Notes: a model not told the origin generated them from the sequence alone. DNA of 64,000 nt from Enterococcus sp. DIV0212c (GCF_017377505.1 NZ_JAFREN010000018.1:1-64000), one strand, 5' to 3'; positions 52,594 to 61,954 are shown, counted from the stretch's first letter. Translations and numbers: made by a program.

Positions 52594-54357
52594 TTATGCA
52601 TGACTATATTTTTTTCTATAAAATAGGAATGCTAATCCCATTAAAATCAGGCCAAGAGCAAAAAATAGGATGGTTCCAATTGACCCAGTGATGGGAATCG
52701 TTGGTGCGTTTGTATTCAGAATAATTAGTTGAGCTTCATCTGAATAACTTTTCTTGTCGATCGTGAATTTCTTGTCTTCTGTCAAAAGATTGTAGCCGCT
52801 AGGTGCTTTTGTTTCTTCTAGTAAGTATGAGCCATAGCCTAATCCATAAGCTTCAAACTTACCTTCTTGATCAGAAGTTAGAACGGTTGCCTCTTTCTTT
52901 TCTTTTACCCAAGTAATTGTTTTATCATTATTTCTTTTTAGGTAAAGAGGTCCTTTATAGCCATTGTTTTCTTTAGCATTCGCATTTTTGTAGATAACAA
53001 ATTCAGCATTTGCCAATGGTTTTTGTGAAGAATTGACTTTTAAGAACTTACGACCACCTGTTTCAACTGTTGGCGGTGTTGGTTGAGTTGTGGCAGCATC
53101 TACATAACCATTATTTACGGTTAAGATAGAATTGTTGGAAATAGGTGTACCTGGTATAGCAGTGTGATTGATCACTGTATCAAAGGTAATGGTGATCTGT
53201 TTTCCGTTAGCTAATTGACTAGTAGAGCCTGGGAAAAGTTCTTCGATAAAGATGATTGTAATGACACCATTTGCTTCGGTTACTTTATAGTATGAAGGAT
53301 TCAATTGAACTCCATCAAGTGTGATGATGATATTCCCGATATACGTTAAATGTGAGTCTAACGTATTGGTGATAACGTATTTAGTATATTCTTTGATGTT
53401 CTTTGGTACGTCTGTAGTGACTTTCCAAGTGACAGTTTTACCAATATCAGTACTTTCATCAGTCAATCGCTCGCCTGATAATGTTGGTTTTAGATAGTTT
53501 AGTAAATTAGTTGAAACAACTTTCGTTTCGTCCAAGGCACCGCTTTCATTATATGCGTGATTTTCAGGTTTGATTGAGAAATCAACTTTACGACCATTTA
53601 GTAAGAAGTTATCAGGTGCATTTGTTTCAATAAAATAGTAATCTCCTACAACTAAATTGCCAACGATGTCTGTAAAACCGTCACCATGAGATACTAAATC
53701 AGCTTGGACTAAATTATCCGCTTGACCAGCAGCTCCTTTTTTATACAGAGAAAATGTCGCGCCGATCAATGGTTGGTTATCTTCTGTTAACTTTTGTGTT
53801 TTTGCAGCGCCTAGCGTTACTGCATTTTTGGTATAGATGTGAACTTGATCATTCCAAGCAGAACCATCTGTGTTCATGATCGGTAGTGAAACAACAACGG
53901 GGGCAGCAATTTTTGTAGCTCCTAATTCAGAGGTTAATTCTACAACCAAATATTTATCTGCCGGCAATGTTTTTGTCGCAAAAATACCAGCAGTATCCGT
54001 TTTACCAGTCGTTTGCACAACATTTGGGTTGTTTTTCACTGAATTGTAATAAGCGATTGCTTCAGCCTGGCTTGGGCTGGAGCTTAATTTGCTTTTTTTC
54101 AATGAGACTACGGCAAATTCAACATCAGGAGAAGGTGCAGCTCCAGAAGGCAGTTCGATTAATTGGGCTCCGTCTCCGGCAATCGTGGGCAAGTCCTGTG
54201 CGCCACCAAACTTTAACTTGTGAATAAACAATTTTCCTTCTGTGGGCTTTTCTGTAACGGCTTGGGCATGACTACTGAACAAAGAAAAACCAAGAGGCAC
54301 CATTAAAACAAAAATCATAAGCAACGACCAAAAATTCCTTACACGTTTCTTTAACAT
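52594..54357 (-). CDS. Major pilin with SpaA-type domains and sortase motif
   Basis: A 587-residue surface protein with a signal peptide (about 1-33), an N-terminal pilin domain ending in VHIYTKN (the Lys of this YPKN-like motif is the likely polymerisation site), SpaA/Cna-B type domains including an E-box-like LLEETKAPSGYNLL, and a C-terminal sorting signal IPITG with a membrane helix and tail RKKYSHA. ATG 54357 is preferred since AAGGAG is about ten bases upstream; the ATG three codons earlier abuts that site. With the sortase C gene it forms a one-pilin operon with no tip or base subunits. Confidence 0.88.
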   Translation of the reverse strand: MLKKRVRNFWSLLMIFVLMVPLGFSLFSSHAQAVTEKPTEGKLFIHKLKFGGAQDLPTIAGDGAQLIELPSGAAPSPDVEFAVVSLKKSKLSSSPSQAEAIAYYNSVKNNPNVVQTTGKTDTAGIFATKTLPADKYLVVELTSELGATKIAAPVVVSLPIMNTDGSAWNDQVHIYTKNAVTLGAAKTQKLTEDNQPLIGATFSLYKKGAAGQADNLVQADLVSHGDGFTDIVGNLVVGDYYFIETNAPDNFLLNGRKVDFSIKPENHAYNESGALDETKVVSTNLLNYLKPTLSGERLTDESTDIGKTVTWKVTTDVPKNIKEYTKYVITNTLDSHLTYIGNIIITLDGVQLNPSYYKVTEANGVITIIFIEELFPGSTSQLANGKQITITFDTVINHTAIPGTPISNNSILTVNNGYVDAATTQPTPPTVETGGRKFLKVNSSQKPLANAEFVIYKNANAKENNGYKGPLYLKRNNDKTITWVKEKKEATVLTSDQEGKFEAYGLGYGSYLLEETKAPSGYNLLTEDKKFTIDKKSYSDEAQLIILNTNAPTIPITGSIGTILFFALGLILMGLAFLFYRKKYSHA

Positions 54358-54736
54358 TTGTAACATTCTCCTTCCCGTTCTTTCATATTATGAATTATTT
54401 CAAATTCATACCGTTATATTATCATTTATATTTGTTTTTTGGAAATATAAAGTAATGTTTTTGTTGTTTTAAGTTAAAAAGTGGTGATTTTTTGTTTTTT
54501 AATAAAATATAAATGAAATATAAGGCGGATGAGTTTCAGGGAGGGCGTAGGGATGCGTATAAAAACTAATAGAAAAGACACCCTGATATCCTTTAGAATT
54601 AAGTCGACGAAAACTAATCAAAAGGAGAAAATCAAGATGTCCTATACAAGTCTTATCAAAAATACTGACTCTTTGTTTTATTTTTACTAGAATGAATGGC
54701 TTAAATTTCTATCAATAGTATAATTGCTCGGTGCAT
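54358..54736. other. Spacer between the pilin and VanW-like genes
   Basis: About 380 bases, AT-rich on the pilin side, where the pilin promoter must lie. A 17-codon frame with a strong ribosome site lies at 54637-54690 on the plus strand. No other feature is definable. Confidence 0.45.
54637..54690 (+). CDS. Possible 17-residue peptide gene
   Basis: AAAGGAGAAAATCAAG followed by ATG opens a short frame (MSYTSLIKNTDSLFYFY). The ribosome site is strong, but no gene follows on this strand, so it may be a remnant start of a lost gene or a chance frame. Confidence 0.25.
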   Translation: MSYTSLIKNTDSLFYFY

Positions 54737-55561
54737 TTAATGAGTAGCTCTTATTTCCAAATTTGTGGTGTCATACAACACACGTGCATGATTTTCTTTG
54801 ATCATTTTCTTTTCTAATAAATTACCTGTTCTTTTATCGATACATTTTCTGAAAATTTGTCCATTACGGAAAACGTGTCCATTTTCTTTTGAAAAATATT
54901 CATTTTCAGCACGAATATGATAACTGTAAACTTGTTCATTGTCTGAGCGGAGTTCACCATTAAGATGGGTTTCGCTGACAGAAATAATCAGTTGATAGGT
55001 ATTTTTCGTATTATTTTTGAAACGATAGTCCAGATAATTATAAACAATTGATGTCCCTGTCCCAAAAGGGATTTTACGTCCATAATCTGGGAAAAGATCT
55101 AAGCCATCATGGTGATGATGTTCAGTGATTTCTAACGGTGAATGAAGAATGATCCAATGAATCAAATTAGTAAATTGGCAAAGACCTCCGCCAAGTCCTG
55201 GACGAACAGCATCATTAAAAATTGTTACACCATCTTTATATCCTTTACTTGCAGAACATTTACCAACTAAATGCCAGAAAGAGAACGTTTCATTAGGCTT
55301 GATCAAAATGTTTGATACTTTAGGTGCAGCCAGTTTTAAATTCGCTGCTTTATTTTCCTGTAATGTCAGATCTGTATTTCCTAATTTTCGGCGTATCAAA
55401 GATGTATGCTTGTAAACGGATACGGCTAAAAGATCATCAGTTTTAGTTTGAGCAAGTTGCTCTTGTTGAATGAAATCCCGAATATTTCTTTGGAAAATAT
55501 TCTTTTTTATAGAGATTTCATAAGTCAGTGGTGATAATTCGCTAAACAATTTCCTTTTCAT
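54737..55561 (-). CDS. VanW-like family protein
   Basis: A 274-residue protein with the VanW core: ETFSFWHLVGKCSASKGYKDG, then GGGLCQFTNLIHWIILHS and HHHHDGLDLFPDYGRKIPFG. VanW occurs in some vancomycin-resistance clusters, but most relatives are chromosomal proteins of unknown role, and no van genes are here. The ATG at 55561 is chosen because conserved sequence starts there; upstream codons begin at a GTG with poor context. It is a single gene. Confidence 0.82.
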   Translation of the reverse strand: MKRKLFSELSPLTYEISIKKNIFQRNIRDFIQQEQLAQTKTDDLLAVSVYKHTSLIRRKLGNTDLTLQENKAANLKLAAPKVSNILIKPNETFSFWHLVGKCSASKGYKDGVTIFNDAVRPGLGGGLCQFTNLIHWIILHSPLEITEHHHHDGLDLFPDYGRKIPFGTGTSIVYNYLDYRFKNNTKNTYQLIISVSETHLNGELRSDNEQVYSYHIRAENEYFSKENGHVFRNGQIFRKCIDKRTGNLLEKKMIKENHARVLYDTTNLEIRATH

Positions 55562-55668
55562 TATTTCATAACCCCATTTCCTTTTGTAATTATATGGTAA
55601 CACAAAAGACTTTTAATTGAAATGTAAATGTAATATTTAGAGAATTTATTTTTAACTAATCCGTTTTA

Positions 55669-55719
55669 AAATGAAAGAACCCGGAACAAAAACTCAAAAT
55701 CAGTTTTGTTTCGGGCTCT
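55669..55719 (-). terminator. Terminator after the pgmB gene
   Basis: An 18-bp imperfect stem (55676-55693 with 55702-55719), followed on the minus strand by T-rich sequence. Confidence 0.75.
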
Positions 55720-55792
55720 AAATCGGAATAAACAGTGAGGAAAAAGCAACTCCTTTGGAAATAAAGGCTTTTTGTCTCTTTTCATTTCTTTT

Positions 55793-56443
55793 CTAAATAG
55801 TTAGTAATTGCTCAATATCTAATTCAGTCAATGAAGCAACCTGTATATCTGCTCCTGCTAAGACTTCTGTAGCAGAAATACCTACAGCATACATTCCAGC
55901 AGCTTTGATTCCTTCGATTCCAGCTTGTGCATCCTCGAAACCTACTGCATCGTTTGGTGCAACGCCGATACTCTCCGCTGCCTTTACGAAAATTTCTGGG
56001 TCAGGTTTCCCTTTTTTCAGAGTTTCCGGATCAACGATATGTCCGAAGAAATCAAGGACACCTAATTTCTCTAAAATCATTGGTGCATTTTTAGAAGCTG
56101 AAGCGATCGAGCAAGGGATATTGTGTTCTTTTGCTTGGACTAAAAAGTCGTGAACGCCAGGTAACAAGTCCGCTTCAGAAAGATCGGCTAAGAGTTTAAC
56201 ATATTCATCATTTTTCTTTTGAGCTAGAGCTTCTTTTTCTGCTAAAGTAAAGTCATTTTCTCGCTGTCCATAGACTAATATTTTATCTAAAGAATCCATA
56301 CGGCTGATCCCTTTTAGCGTTTCATTGAATGCTTCATCGATTGTAATGCCCAGACTTTGTGCTAAATCTTTCCAAGCAATGTAATGGAACTTGGCTGTAT
56401 CTGTAATGACACCGTCTAAATCAAAAATAAATCCGTTTTTCAT
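55793..56443 (-). CDS. pgmB: Beta-phosphoglucomutase
   Basis: A 216-residue HAD-family enzyme: the nucleophile Asp in FIFDLDGVITDTAKFHY, the cap region with LKGISRMDSLDKIL, SIASASKNAP, KKGKPDPEIFVKAA and the metal-binding GFEDAQAGIEGIKAAG. It turns beta-glucose-1-phosphate, the product of inverting GH65 phosphorylases, into glucose-6-phosphate. It follows the phosphorylase gene by 20 bases on the same strand, so they form one operon. Confidence 0.95.
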   Translation of the reverse strand: MKNGFIFDLDGVITDTAKFHYIAWKDLAQSLGITIDEAFNETLKGISRMDSLDKILVYGQRENDFTLAEKEALAQKKNDEYVKLLADLSEADLLPGVHDFLVQAKEHNIPCSIASASKNAPMILEKLGVLDFFGHIVDPETLKKGKPDPEIFVKAAESIGVAPNDAVGFEDAQAGIEGIKAAGMYAVGISATEVLAGADIQVASLTELDIEQLLTI

Positions 56444-56463
56444 TGGGATGCTCCTGTCTGTTT

Positions 56464-59172
56464 TTAGTAGGTAATAATCGTATTTTCGTCTGCCGTTAAT
56501 TGATAAGATTGGTCTTTAACAATCACTGTTGCCTTTTTAGAAGGACAAATTTGTACTGAATTTTTTGAGACAGTCACAAGATAGTGAATGCCTTTATGGT
56601 CAATATTAAACGTTATATCTGACCAGTTTTTAGGTAAGTTTGGTTTGATTGTTAGATAGTTCTGTTTAATATCGATTCCAGCATAAGTGGTTAAGGTCAC
56701 ATAAATTGTTGCGGCCATCACACCTGTATGGATCCCTTCAGCGGTCGTTCCGCCTTGAATATCTTGATAATCAGAATAGAGAGCTTCTTGATATAATTTC
56801 CAAGATAAATCATGGAAGGCAACTTCTTCTGCCAGTTGTGCGTGGACGATTCTTGACAAAGTTGAACCGTGAGATGTTCTGTTTAGATAGTATAAAAGAT
56901 TTCTTTCAAGATAATCTTCAGGTAAATCGTAGCCAAGTTCCTCTAAAATTTCATCGATTTTTTCTTTGCTTAGATTATAAAACAGCATTAAAGTATCTGC
57001 TTGTTTAGATACTTTATAATCATCAGGAGACTGCCCTTCGGCTTTCAAAATACGATCCATTCGATAAATGTTGCCGTATTTTTCTTTTGCGTGTTCCCAA
57101 TCAATTTCTTTTAAATCGAAATAGCCTTCATATTGAGCAATGATCCCATCTTCGTTGACTTCGATTGATAAATGTTTGCGGATGTCGTTCATTTTTTCAA
57201 GATTTTCTGCCGTGATTTCTGTTTTATTAAATAATTTTGCTTGTTCTTGCGTATTTAATAGTGAGAGGATAGTTTCCAACTCCTCAAATAGCCAGACCAC
57301 CATTAAGTTGGTGTAAGCATTGTTTTTTAAGCCGCTTTCGGTACTGTCAGGATAAGCTTCATGAAATTCATCAGGACCCATGACTTTATCGATATAATAG
57401 CGATTGGTCGTTTCATCAAAAGTCGCAGCACTGCGCCAGAAATTAGCGATTTCCAACAACATTTCAGCACCATATTCTTTGATAAATAGATCATCGCCAG
57501 AATTATTCCAATACATCCAGATATTATAAGCGATTGCTAACGACACATGACGCTGCAGGATGCTGTGGTCTTCACCCCATTCGCCATTTAAAGGATTTAA
57601 GTGAAGTTTTTGCGTATCTTCACTACCGTCAAGACTGGATTGCCAAGGGTACATCGCACCTTCATAACCACTTTCGCGTGCATTTTCTTTCGCTTTATTT
57701 AAGCGATTGTAGCGATACATCAATAACTGTTTAGCTGTTTTGGGAAAATGAAGAATATAAAATGGCAGGATAAAAATCTCATCCCAAAAAATATGACCAC
57801 GATAGGCTTCGCCATGTAAGCCGCGGGCGGTTACAGAAACATCTAGTTCGTTATTGCTGAAAGGAGATGCCGAAACTAATAAGTGATACGTATGAATCCG
57901 CAGTAATTTTTGCGACATCAAATCACCCGTTACTTGAATATCTGATTTTTTCCAGAGTGTTTCCCAGGCGGTTTTACTCTCAGTTAATTCTGTCTCAAAA
58001 GAAATTGCTGTAGAAGACGGATTTTCCCAATTATTTTTTGCTATGGATGCTTTGACTTGTACATGTTTTTCAAGTGTATAGATATTGTTTTGTTCCGCAT
58101 AAAAAGTGACTTCTTGTTCAATAATTTCTGTGCCAATCGAATTTTTGACAGAGCTATTTTCAAAGAAATCTCCTGTAATGTTAGTAGTTTGCTGGATATT
58201 TATATGTGACTGATTGGTTTGGACTTCAATCATAGTTTTATTTTTTTCAGCCAGCAATTGAGTTACATGAAAGTGTTTAGCTGTTAAGTTACGGTAACGC
58301 TCTACATTAAAGTTGTAGACAGAACCATCTGTTGTGGTTTTGACCGTGATGTTTTTAGAGAAATTCAATGGTTGGATCAAGTATTTGATACTATAATTAT
58401 TCATTTGAGCCATATTGACTATTTTGTAAGCAATTATTTTCAGTTGATGTTGCTGTGTGTCTTCAACAATCATTTGAGCTGTAAACAGACCTGTTTTTAA
58501 ATTTAGATTTCGGTGTAAATAATGTAAAGTAGACTTTTCAAGCGTTAACCACTCGTTGGTTCCTTCTACTTGAATACTGATATATTGGCTGTTTGGTGTA
58601 TTGACGAAGTCTTCATTTTCTACGATCTGACCAGCGACTTCGGATTTTTCTTCGTTGTAAAGCCCGGCAATATAAGTTGCGGGGTAATGTTCTTTTGAAA
58701 GTGTCATCTCAGGTGTCGTACCACGCAAGCCCATAAAGCCGTTACCAATCGTCAGTAGGGACTCAACAGAATATTCTTCTTTCCCTGACGTGTAACCAAA
58801 ATAATCTAAATTCCAGGTTAGATAGTCTGTTTTTTCGTTGAAAGCTGTCGTTAAATCAGTCGCTGTATTCAGTTCCGAGCTTGTGATAATCGGGAAATTC
58901 AAAAGCTCTGAAAAATACTTGATCAAGCTTTCTCTTCCAGCATTCAATGATGTTATCTGAGTGTTTTCAGTATAAAAGCTAGTTGGTATTTCGTTAAAAA
59001 CAGCTCCTTTTGCGGTAGGGAATTGTTCTTTGATTTGTGTAGCCAACATATCGGCAGTCGTGGGAAATTGAAAATCCTTGAACGGAAAAGAGTGTTCAGA
59101 GATCAGTTGTTGTTCTTGTTTTTCCTGAATATGCAACATATTTTTTGTAAGTGTAAATAGTAGAAAGTTCAT
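56464..59172 (-). CDS. GH65 disaccharide phosphorylase with N-terminal extension
   Basis: A 902-residue protein, about 130 longer than usual maltose or kojibiose phosphorylases (about 750-780). The GH65 part begins near residue 125 (YLTWNLDYFGYTSGKEEYSVES) and shows RGLHGEAYRGHIFWDEIFI, the catalytic Glu region YYIDKVMGPDEFHE and GLKNNAYTNLMVVW, with a C-terminal beta domain. The extension of about 120 residues is not one I recognise, but TAGGAG eight bases ahead of ATG 59172 supports it. It probably splits an alpha-glucoside with phosphate to beta-glucose-1-phosphate. The sugar (trehalose, kojibiose, nigerose or maltose) is not decidable by eye. Confidence 0.88.
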   Translation of the reverse strand: MNFLLFTLTKNMLHIQEKQEQQLISEHSFPFKDFQFPTTADMLATQIKEQFPTAKGAVFNEIPTSFYTENTQITSLNAGRESLIKYFSELLNFPIITSSELNTATDLTTAFNEKTDYLTWNLDYFGYTSGKEEYSVESLLTIGNGFMGLRGTTPEMTLSKEHYPATYIAGLYNEEKSEVAGQIVENEDFVNTPNSQYISIQVEGTNEWLTLEKSTLHYLHRNLNLKTGLFTAQMIVEDTQQHQLKIIAYKIVNMAQMNNYSIKYLIQPLNFSKNITVKTTTDGSVYNFNVERYRNLTAKHFHVTQLLAEKNKTMIEVQTNQSHINIQQTTNITGDFFENSSVKNSIGTEIIEQEVTFYAEQNNIYTLEKHVQVKASIAKNNWENPSSTAISFETELTESKTAWETLWKKSDIQVTGDLMSQKLLRIHTYHLLVSASPFSNNELDVSVTARGLHGEAYRGHIFWDEIFILPFYILHFPKTAKQLLMYRYNRLNKAKENARESGYEGAMYPWQSSLDGSEDTQKLHLNPLNGEWGEDHSILQRHVSLAIAYNIWMYWNNSGDDLFIKEYGAEMLLEIANFWRSAATFDETTNRYYIDKVMGPDEFHEAYPDSTESGLKNNAYTNLMVVWLFEELETILSLLNTQEQAKLFNKTEITAENLEKMNDIRKHLSIEVNEDGIIAQYEGYFDLKEIDWEHAKEKYGNIYRMDRILKAEGQSPDDYKVSKQADTLMLFYNLSKEKIDEILEELGYDLPEDYLERNLLYYLNRTSHGSTLSRIVHAQLAEEVAFHDLSWKLYQEALYSDYQDIQGGTTAEGIHTGVMAATIYVTLTTYAGIDIKQNYLTIKPNLPKNWSDITFNIDHKGIHYLVTVSKNSVQICPSKKATVIVKDQSYQLTADENTIITY

Positions 59173-59203
59173 GATAGCAGCTCCTAGCTAAGATATATTT
59201 TTA

Positions 59204-59219
59204 ACTTGTATAGACATGT
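59204..59219. promoter_or_regulatory. Candidate TreR-type operator O1
   Basis: ACTTGTATAGACATGT, an imperfect palindrome like GntR/TreR sites, between the GH65 start and its promoter. Confidence 0.55.
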
Positions 59220-59222
59220 ATG

Positions 59223-59236
59223 TGTTTTCGTTTTCA
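59223..59236 (-). promoter_or_regulatory. cre site of the GH65-pgmB operon
   Basis: On the minus strand TGAAAACGAAAACA, matching the CcpA consensus TGNAANCGNWNNCA at every defined position. It abuts the -10, so CcpA would block initiation. Confidence 0.75.
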
Positions 59237-59264
59237 TTATAGTACGAAACACTTGTAAATACAA
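59236..59264 (-). promoter_or_regulatory. Promoter of the GH65-pgmB operon
   Basis: -35 TTGTAT (59259-59264), 17-base spacer, perfect -10 TATAAT (59236-59241) on the minus strand. The -35 lies inside operator O2 and O1 follows the start region. Confidence 0.75.
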
Positions 59265-59267
59265 GTG
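59250..59267. promoter_or_regulatory. Palindromic operator O2 (TreR-like)
   Basis: CACTTGTAAATACAAGTG: perfect 8-base half-sites around AA, overlapping the -35 of the GH65 promoter. A bound repressor would exclude polymerase. Confidence 0.7.
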
Positions 59268-59380
59268 TGAGCCTAGAAAAGAATTGTCAAAGATCAATGG
59301 TTTACTTAGGGAGAATGCTATTTTTTTAAAGGAGAATATGCTATCATTTTCTTTGAGTATCCTAAGGTGGAGGGATGAAC

Positions 59381-60094
59381 ATGAATAAATTTCATGATAT
59401 ATTTTTAGAGCTTGAAAAAGGAATTTTAGAAGGCGATTATCAGCCAGGAACATTACTGCCGAGTGAAAATCAATTAGTTGAACGATATTCAGTTTCTAGA
59501 GAAACGATTCGTAAGGCCTTGAATTTACTGATCAATGCAGGATATATTCAAAAGAAGCAAGGCAAGGGATCGATCGTTTTAAATGTAAGAAAATTTGATT
59601 TACCGATTTCAGGTGTAATCAGTTATAAAGAATTGCAAAATGCGCAACAAATTCATAGTATTACCAGAGTTGTCGAGCTGAAGGAAGAAAAAGTCAGCGA
59701 CTCATTAGCACGTTTGACAGGTTGGAAAAAAGAAGCTGCGGTGTGGCGTTTGGTTCGTCAAAGAGAAATCGATGGAGAAGTAGTCATTGTTGATATCGAT
59801 TATTTATTAAAAGAAATCATACACGAACTACCTAAAGAGCGAGCGGCGGATTCTATTTATGATTATTTTGAACATGATCTAGGTTTGGCAATCAGCTACG
59901 CGCAAAAAGAAATCACAGTTGAAGAAGTGACAGAAGCTGATCAGCGCTTAATGGATATTCAAGAAGATACGCATGTGGTGGTGGTCCGCAGTGTGGTAAG
60001 TTTAGAAGATACTCGTTGTTTTGAATACACAGAATCTAGGCATCGATTGGATAAATTCAAATTTGTCGACTTTGCTAGACGAAGAAAAGCATAA
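59381..60094 (+). CDS. GntR/TreR-type repressor of the GH65-pgmB operon
   Basis: A 237-residue protein: a GntR winged helix (GTLLPSENQLVERYSVSRETIRKAL) and a UTRA effector domain ending in HRLDKFKFVDFARRRK, the tail typical of TreR (trehalose-6-phosphate-sensing repressors). ATG 59381 has GGAGGG seven bases upstream; the ATG two codons earlier touches that site. It diverges from the GH65 operon, and two palindromes lie in the shared region. The inducer may be a phosphorylated or free disaccharide; this is inferred. Confidence 0.85.
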   Translation: MNKFHDIFLELEKGILEGDYQPGTLLPSENQLVERYSVSRETIRKALNLLINAGYIQKKQGKGSIVLNVRKFDLPISGVISYKELQNAQQIHSITRVVELKEEKVSDSLARLTGWKKEAAVWRLVRQREIDGEVVIVDIDYLLKEIIHELPKERAADSIYDYFEHDLGLAISYAQKEITVEEVTEADQRLMDIQEDTHVVVVRSVVSLEDTRCFEYTESRHRLDKFKFVDFARRRKA

Positions 60095-60130
60095 TAAAAA
60101 AATGGATCGTTTTCTAGGAGATGAAAAACT

Positions 60131-60916
60131 TTGTATGTAGGTATCATCTATTTCATTGTTATTATTTTAGCGAATACAGTGGGCGCCATTTCCGGCATGG
60201 GTGGAGGCGTGATCATAAAACCTGTATTAGACACGTTACATTTTCATTCATTAGCGGCTATTTCGTTTTATTCTAGTGTAGCTGTTCTTACCATGTCGAT
60301 TGTTTCTACGTTAAGGCAGATGAAAAATGGTCTAAAATTGCAAATTCCGATCGCAGTATTCGTTTCTTTGGGTTCTGTGATAGGTGGAATTACTGGGAAT
60401 ACAGCATTTGAGTCATTGTTGAAGTTATTTTCTGATGAAAAATACGTCCAACTAGTCCAAATTATTCTGACAATCGTTACATTGTTGTTTGCCTTTTTCT
60501 ATACAAAAGTCGGAGATGCACGTTCTTTTGATCTGTCTCAGCCGATTTGGTATGTGATTATTGGTTTATTTTTAGGGTTTATTTCTACGTTATTGGGCAT
60601 TGGCGGAGGTCCGATCAATGTGGCATTATTGATGCTGTGTTTTGGTATACCAATCAAAGAAGCTACAGTTTATTCGATCATCACGATTTTCTTTTCACAG
60701 GCGGCAAAAATAGTTACGATCGCACAGTCGACAGGTTTTGGACGGTTTGATCTGTCTATTTTATGTTATGTGATTCCCGCAGCAATTATTGGTGGTTTTG
60801 TGGGAGCTTTGATTAGTGGCAAGGTTTCGTCTGAGAGAGTGACACAAGTATATCAAATCGTAATTATCTTAGTGCTGTTGCTCAATTTGTGGAATGGTGT
60901 TCAATTATTCATTTGA
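60131..60916 (+). CDS. TauE/SafE-family membrane transporter
   Basis: A 261-residue protein with about eight helices and the two family Gly-rich repeats (NTVGAISGMGGGVIIKP; GFISTLLGIGGGPINVALLM). Members export sulfite, sulfonates or other organic anions; the substrate is unknown here. The start is TTG 60131 with AGGAG ten bases upstream. It ends inside the leader of the GNAT gene, 13 bases before its ATG, so the two are co-transcribed. Confidence 0.85.
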   Translation: MYVGIIYFIVIILANTVGAISGMGGGVIIKPVLDTLHFHSLAAISFYSSVAVLTMSIVSTLRQMKNGLKLQIPIAVFVSLGSVIGGITGNTAFESLLKLFSDEKYVQLVQIILTIVTLLFAFFYTKVGDARSFDLSQPIWYVIIGLFLGFISTLLGIGGGPINVALLMLCFGIPIKEATVYSIITIFFSQAAKIVTIAQSTGFGRFDLSILCYVIPAAIIGGFVGALISGKVSSERVTQVYQIVIILVLLLNLWNGVQLFI

Positions 60917-60929
60917 GGAGGTCAATGCA

Positions 60930-61358
60930 ATGGATTATCACGTGAAGGAGTTTTCAAATCTGACGACCAAGGAATTTTTCGAGATCGTTAAGTTGCGTAT
61001 TGCAGTATTTGTGGTTGAACAAAACTGTCCGTATCAAGAAGTAGATGAGCTGGACGAAGTCGCTTGGCATACCTGGCTGCAAGAAGGCTCAGCTATTGTT
61101 GGTTATACTAGAATCATAGACAAAGGGGAAACAGTTACCTTCGGCAGAGTTTTGGTCAACCCTGATTATCGTAGAAAAAAATTAGGGAGCAAACTTCTAG
61201 AAGAGACGTTGAAAGTGATAGCAGAGAAATTCCCAAATCGTTCAATTATTATTGGTGCTCAAGCACATCTTACAGATTTTTATGGCGCTTTCGGATTTGA
61301 AACAAGTTCTGAAGTGTACTTAGAAGATGATATTCCTCATGTTCAGATGAGAAAATAA
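60930..61358 (+). CDS. GNAT acetyltransferase, ElaA-like
   Basis: A 142-residue GNAT protein of the ElaA type: LRIAVFVVEQNCPYQEVDELD near the start and the acetyl-CoA-binding loop VNPDYRRKKLGSKLL. ATG 60930 follows GAGGAGG; upstream in-frame codons lie inside the transporter gene. The substrate is unknown. Confidence 0.88.
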   Translation: MDYHVKEFSNLTTKEFFEIVKLRIAVFVVEQNCPYQEVDELDEVAWHTWLQEGSAIVGYTRIIDKGETVTFGRVLVNPDYRRKKLGSKLLEETLKVIAEKFPNRSIIIGAQAHLTDFYGAFGFETSSEVYLEDDIPHVQMRK

Positions 61359-61360
61359 AT

Positions 61361-61409
61361 AAAAAGAGGCTGAGATTAAACTAAAAAATAGTTTTTCTCG
61401 GCCTCTTTT
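61361..61409. terminator. Bidirectional terminator between GNAT and mscL genes
   Basis: AAAAAGAGGCTGAGA (61361-61375) pairs with TCTCGGCCTCTTTT (61396-61409) with one G-U, with T runs on both strands. Confidence 0.85.
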
Positions 61410-61414
61410 ACGTA

Positions 61415-61861
61415 TTACTTTTCAATAGGGTCTTTTTTTACAACAGTTGTTTTTGAAGCATTTTGCTCTACTAATAAATCACGGATTTGTTCTAAGTAGT
61501 CGTCCGTTGTAAGTAGAATTTCTTCAATTTTGTCTTCTTCTTCAGCTTTTGGTTTCTTCATTTTATTGACAGCTTTCACGATCAAGAATAAAACAAAGGC
61601 AGTAATTAAAAATGTAATAAGAGCACTGATTACGTCACCAATGTTAAATGCTACACCTTTTACTGTAAAAACTAATGCGCCTAATGCGTCATCAGCGCTT
61701 TTATTACCAGTCGTTAGCACAAATACTAAACTAACTAACGGTGTAATCAATCCATTAACGATTTGTGTAACAATTGCAGTAAAAGCAGAACCGATAACGA
61801 CCCCAACAGCTAAATCAAGAACATTGCCACGCATAATAAATTCTTTAAATTCTTTAATCAT
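61415..61861 (-). CDS. mscL: Large-conductance mechanosensitive channel
   Basis: A 148-residue protein: FKEFIMRGNVLDLAVGVVIG is the MscL N-terminal helix and first pore helix, followed by the periplasmic loop, the second helix (ISALITFLITAFVLFLIV) and a C-terminal helical bundle. It forms a pentameric pore that releases solutes during osmotic downshock. AGGGAGG precedes the ATG. The extra C-terminal residues (after about 125) are a little longer than E. coli MscL. Confidence 0.95.
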   Translation of the reverse strand: MIKEFKEFIMRGNVLDLAVGVVIGSAFTAIVTQIVNGLITPLVSLVFVLTTGNKSADDALGALVFTVKGVAFNIGDVISALITFLITAFVLFLIVKAVNKMKKPKAEEEDKIEEILLTTDDYLEQIRDLLVEQNASKTTVVKKDPIEK

Positions 61862-61954
61862 AAGTTTATCCTCCCTTTCTCAAATTCAGTATACAGAAAA
61901 ATTAAAAAAAATTGAAATGAAAGACTCTTACATCAAGGAAAGACAGTTGAGCTG

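Noticed and set aside
54737..55561. VanW-like gene as a sign of vancomycin resistance
   Set aside because: No vanA/B ligase, vanH, vanX or vanRS gene is present. Isolated VanW-like proteins are common.
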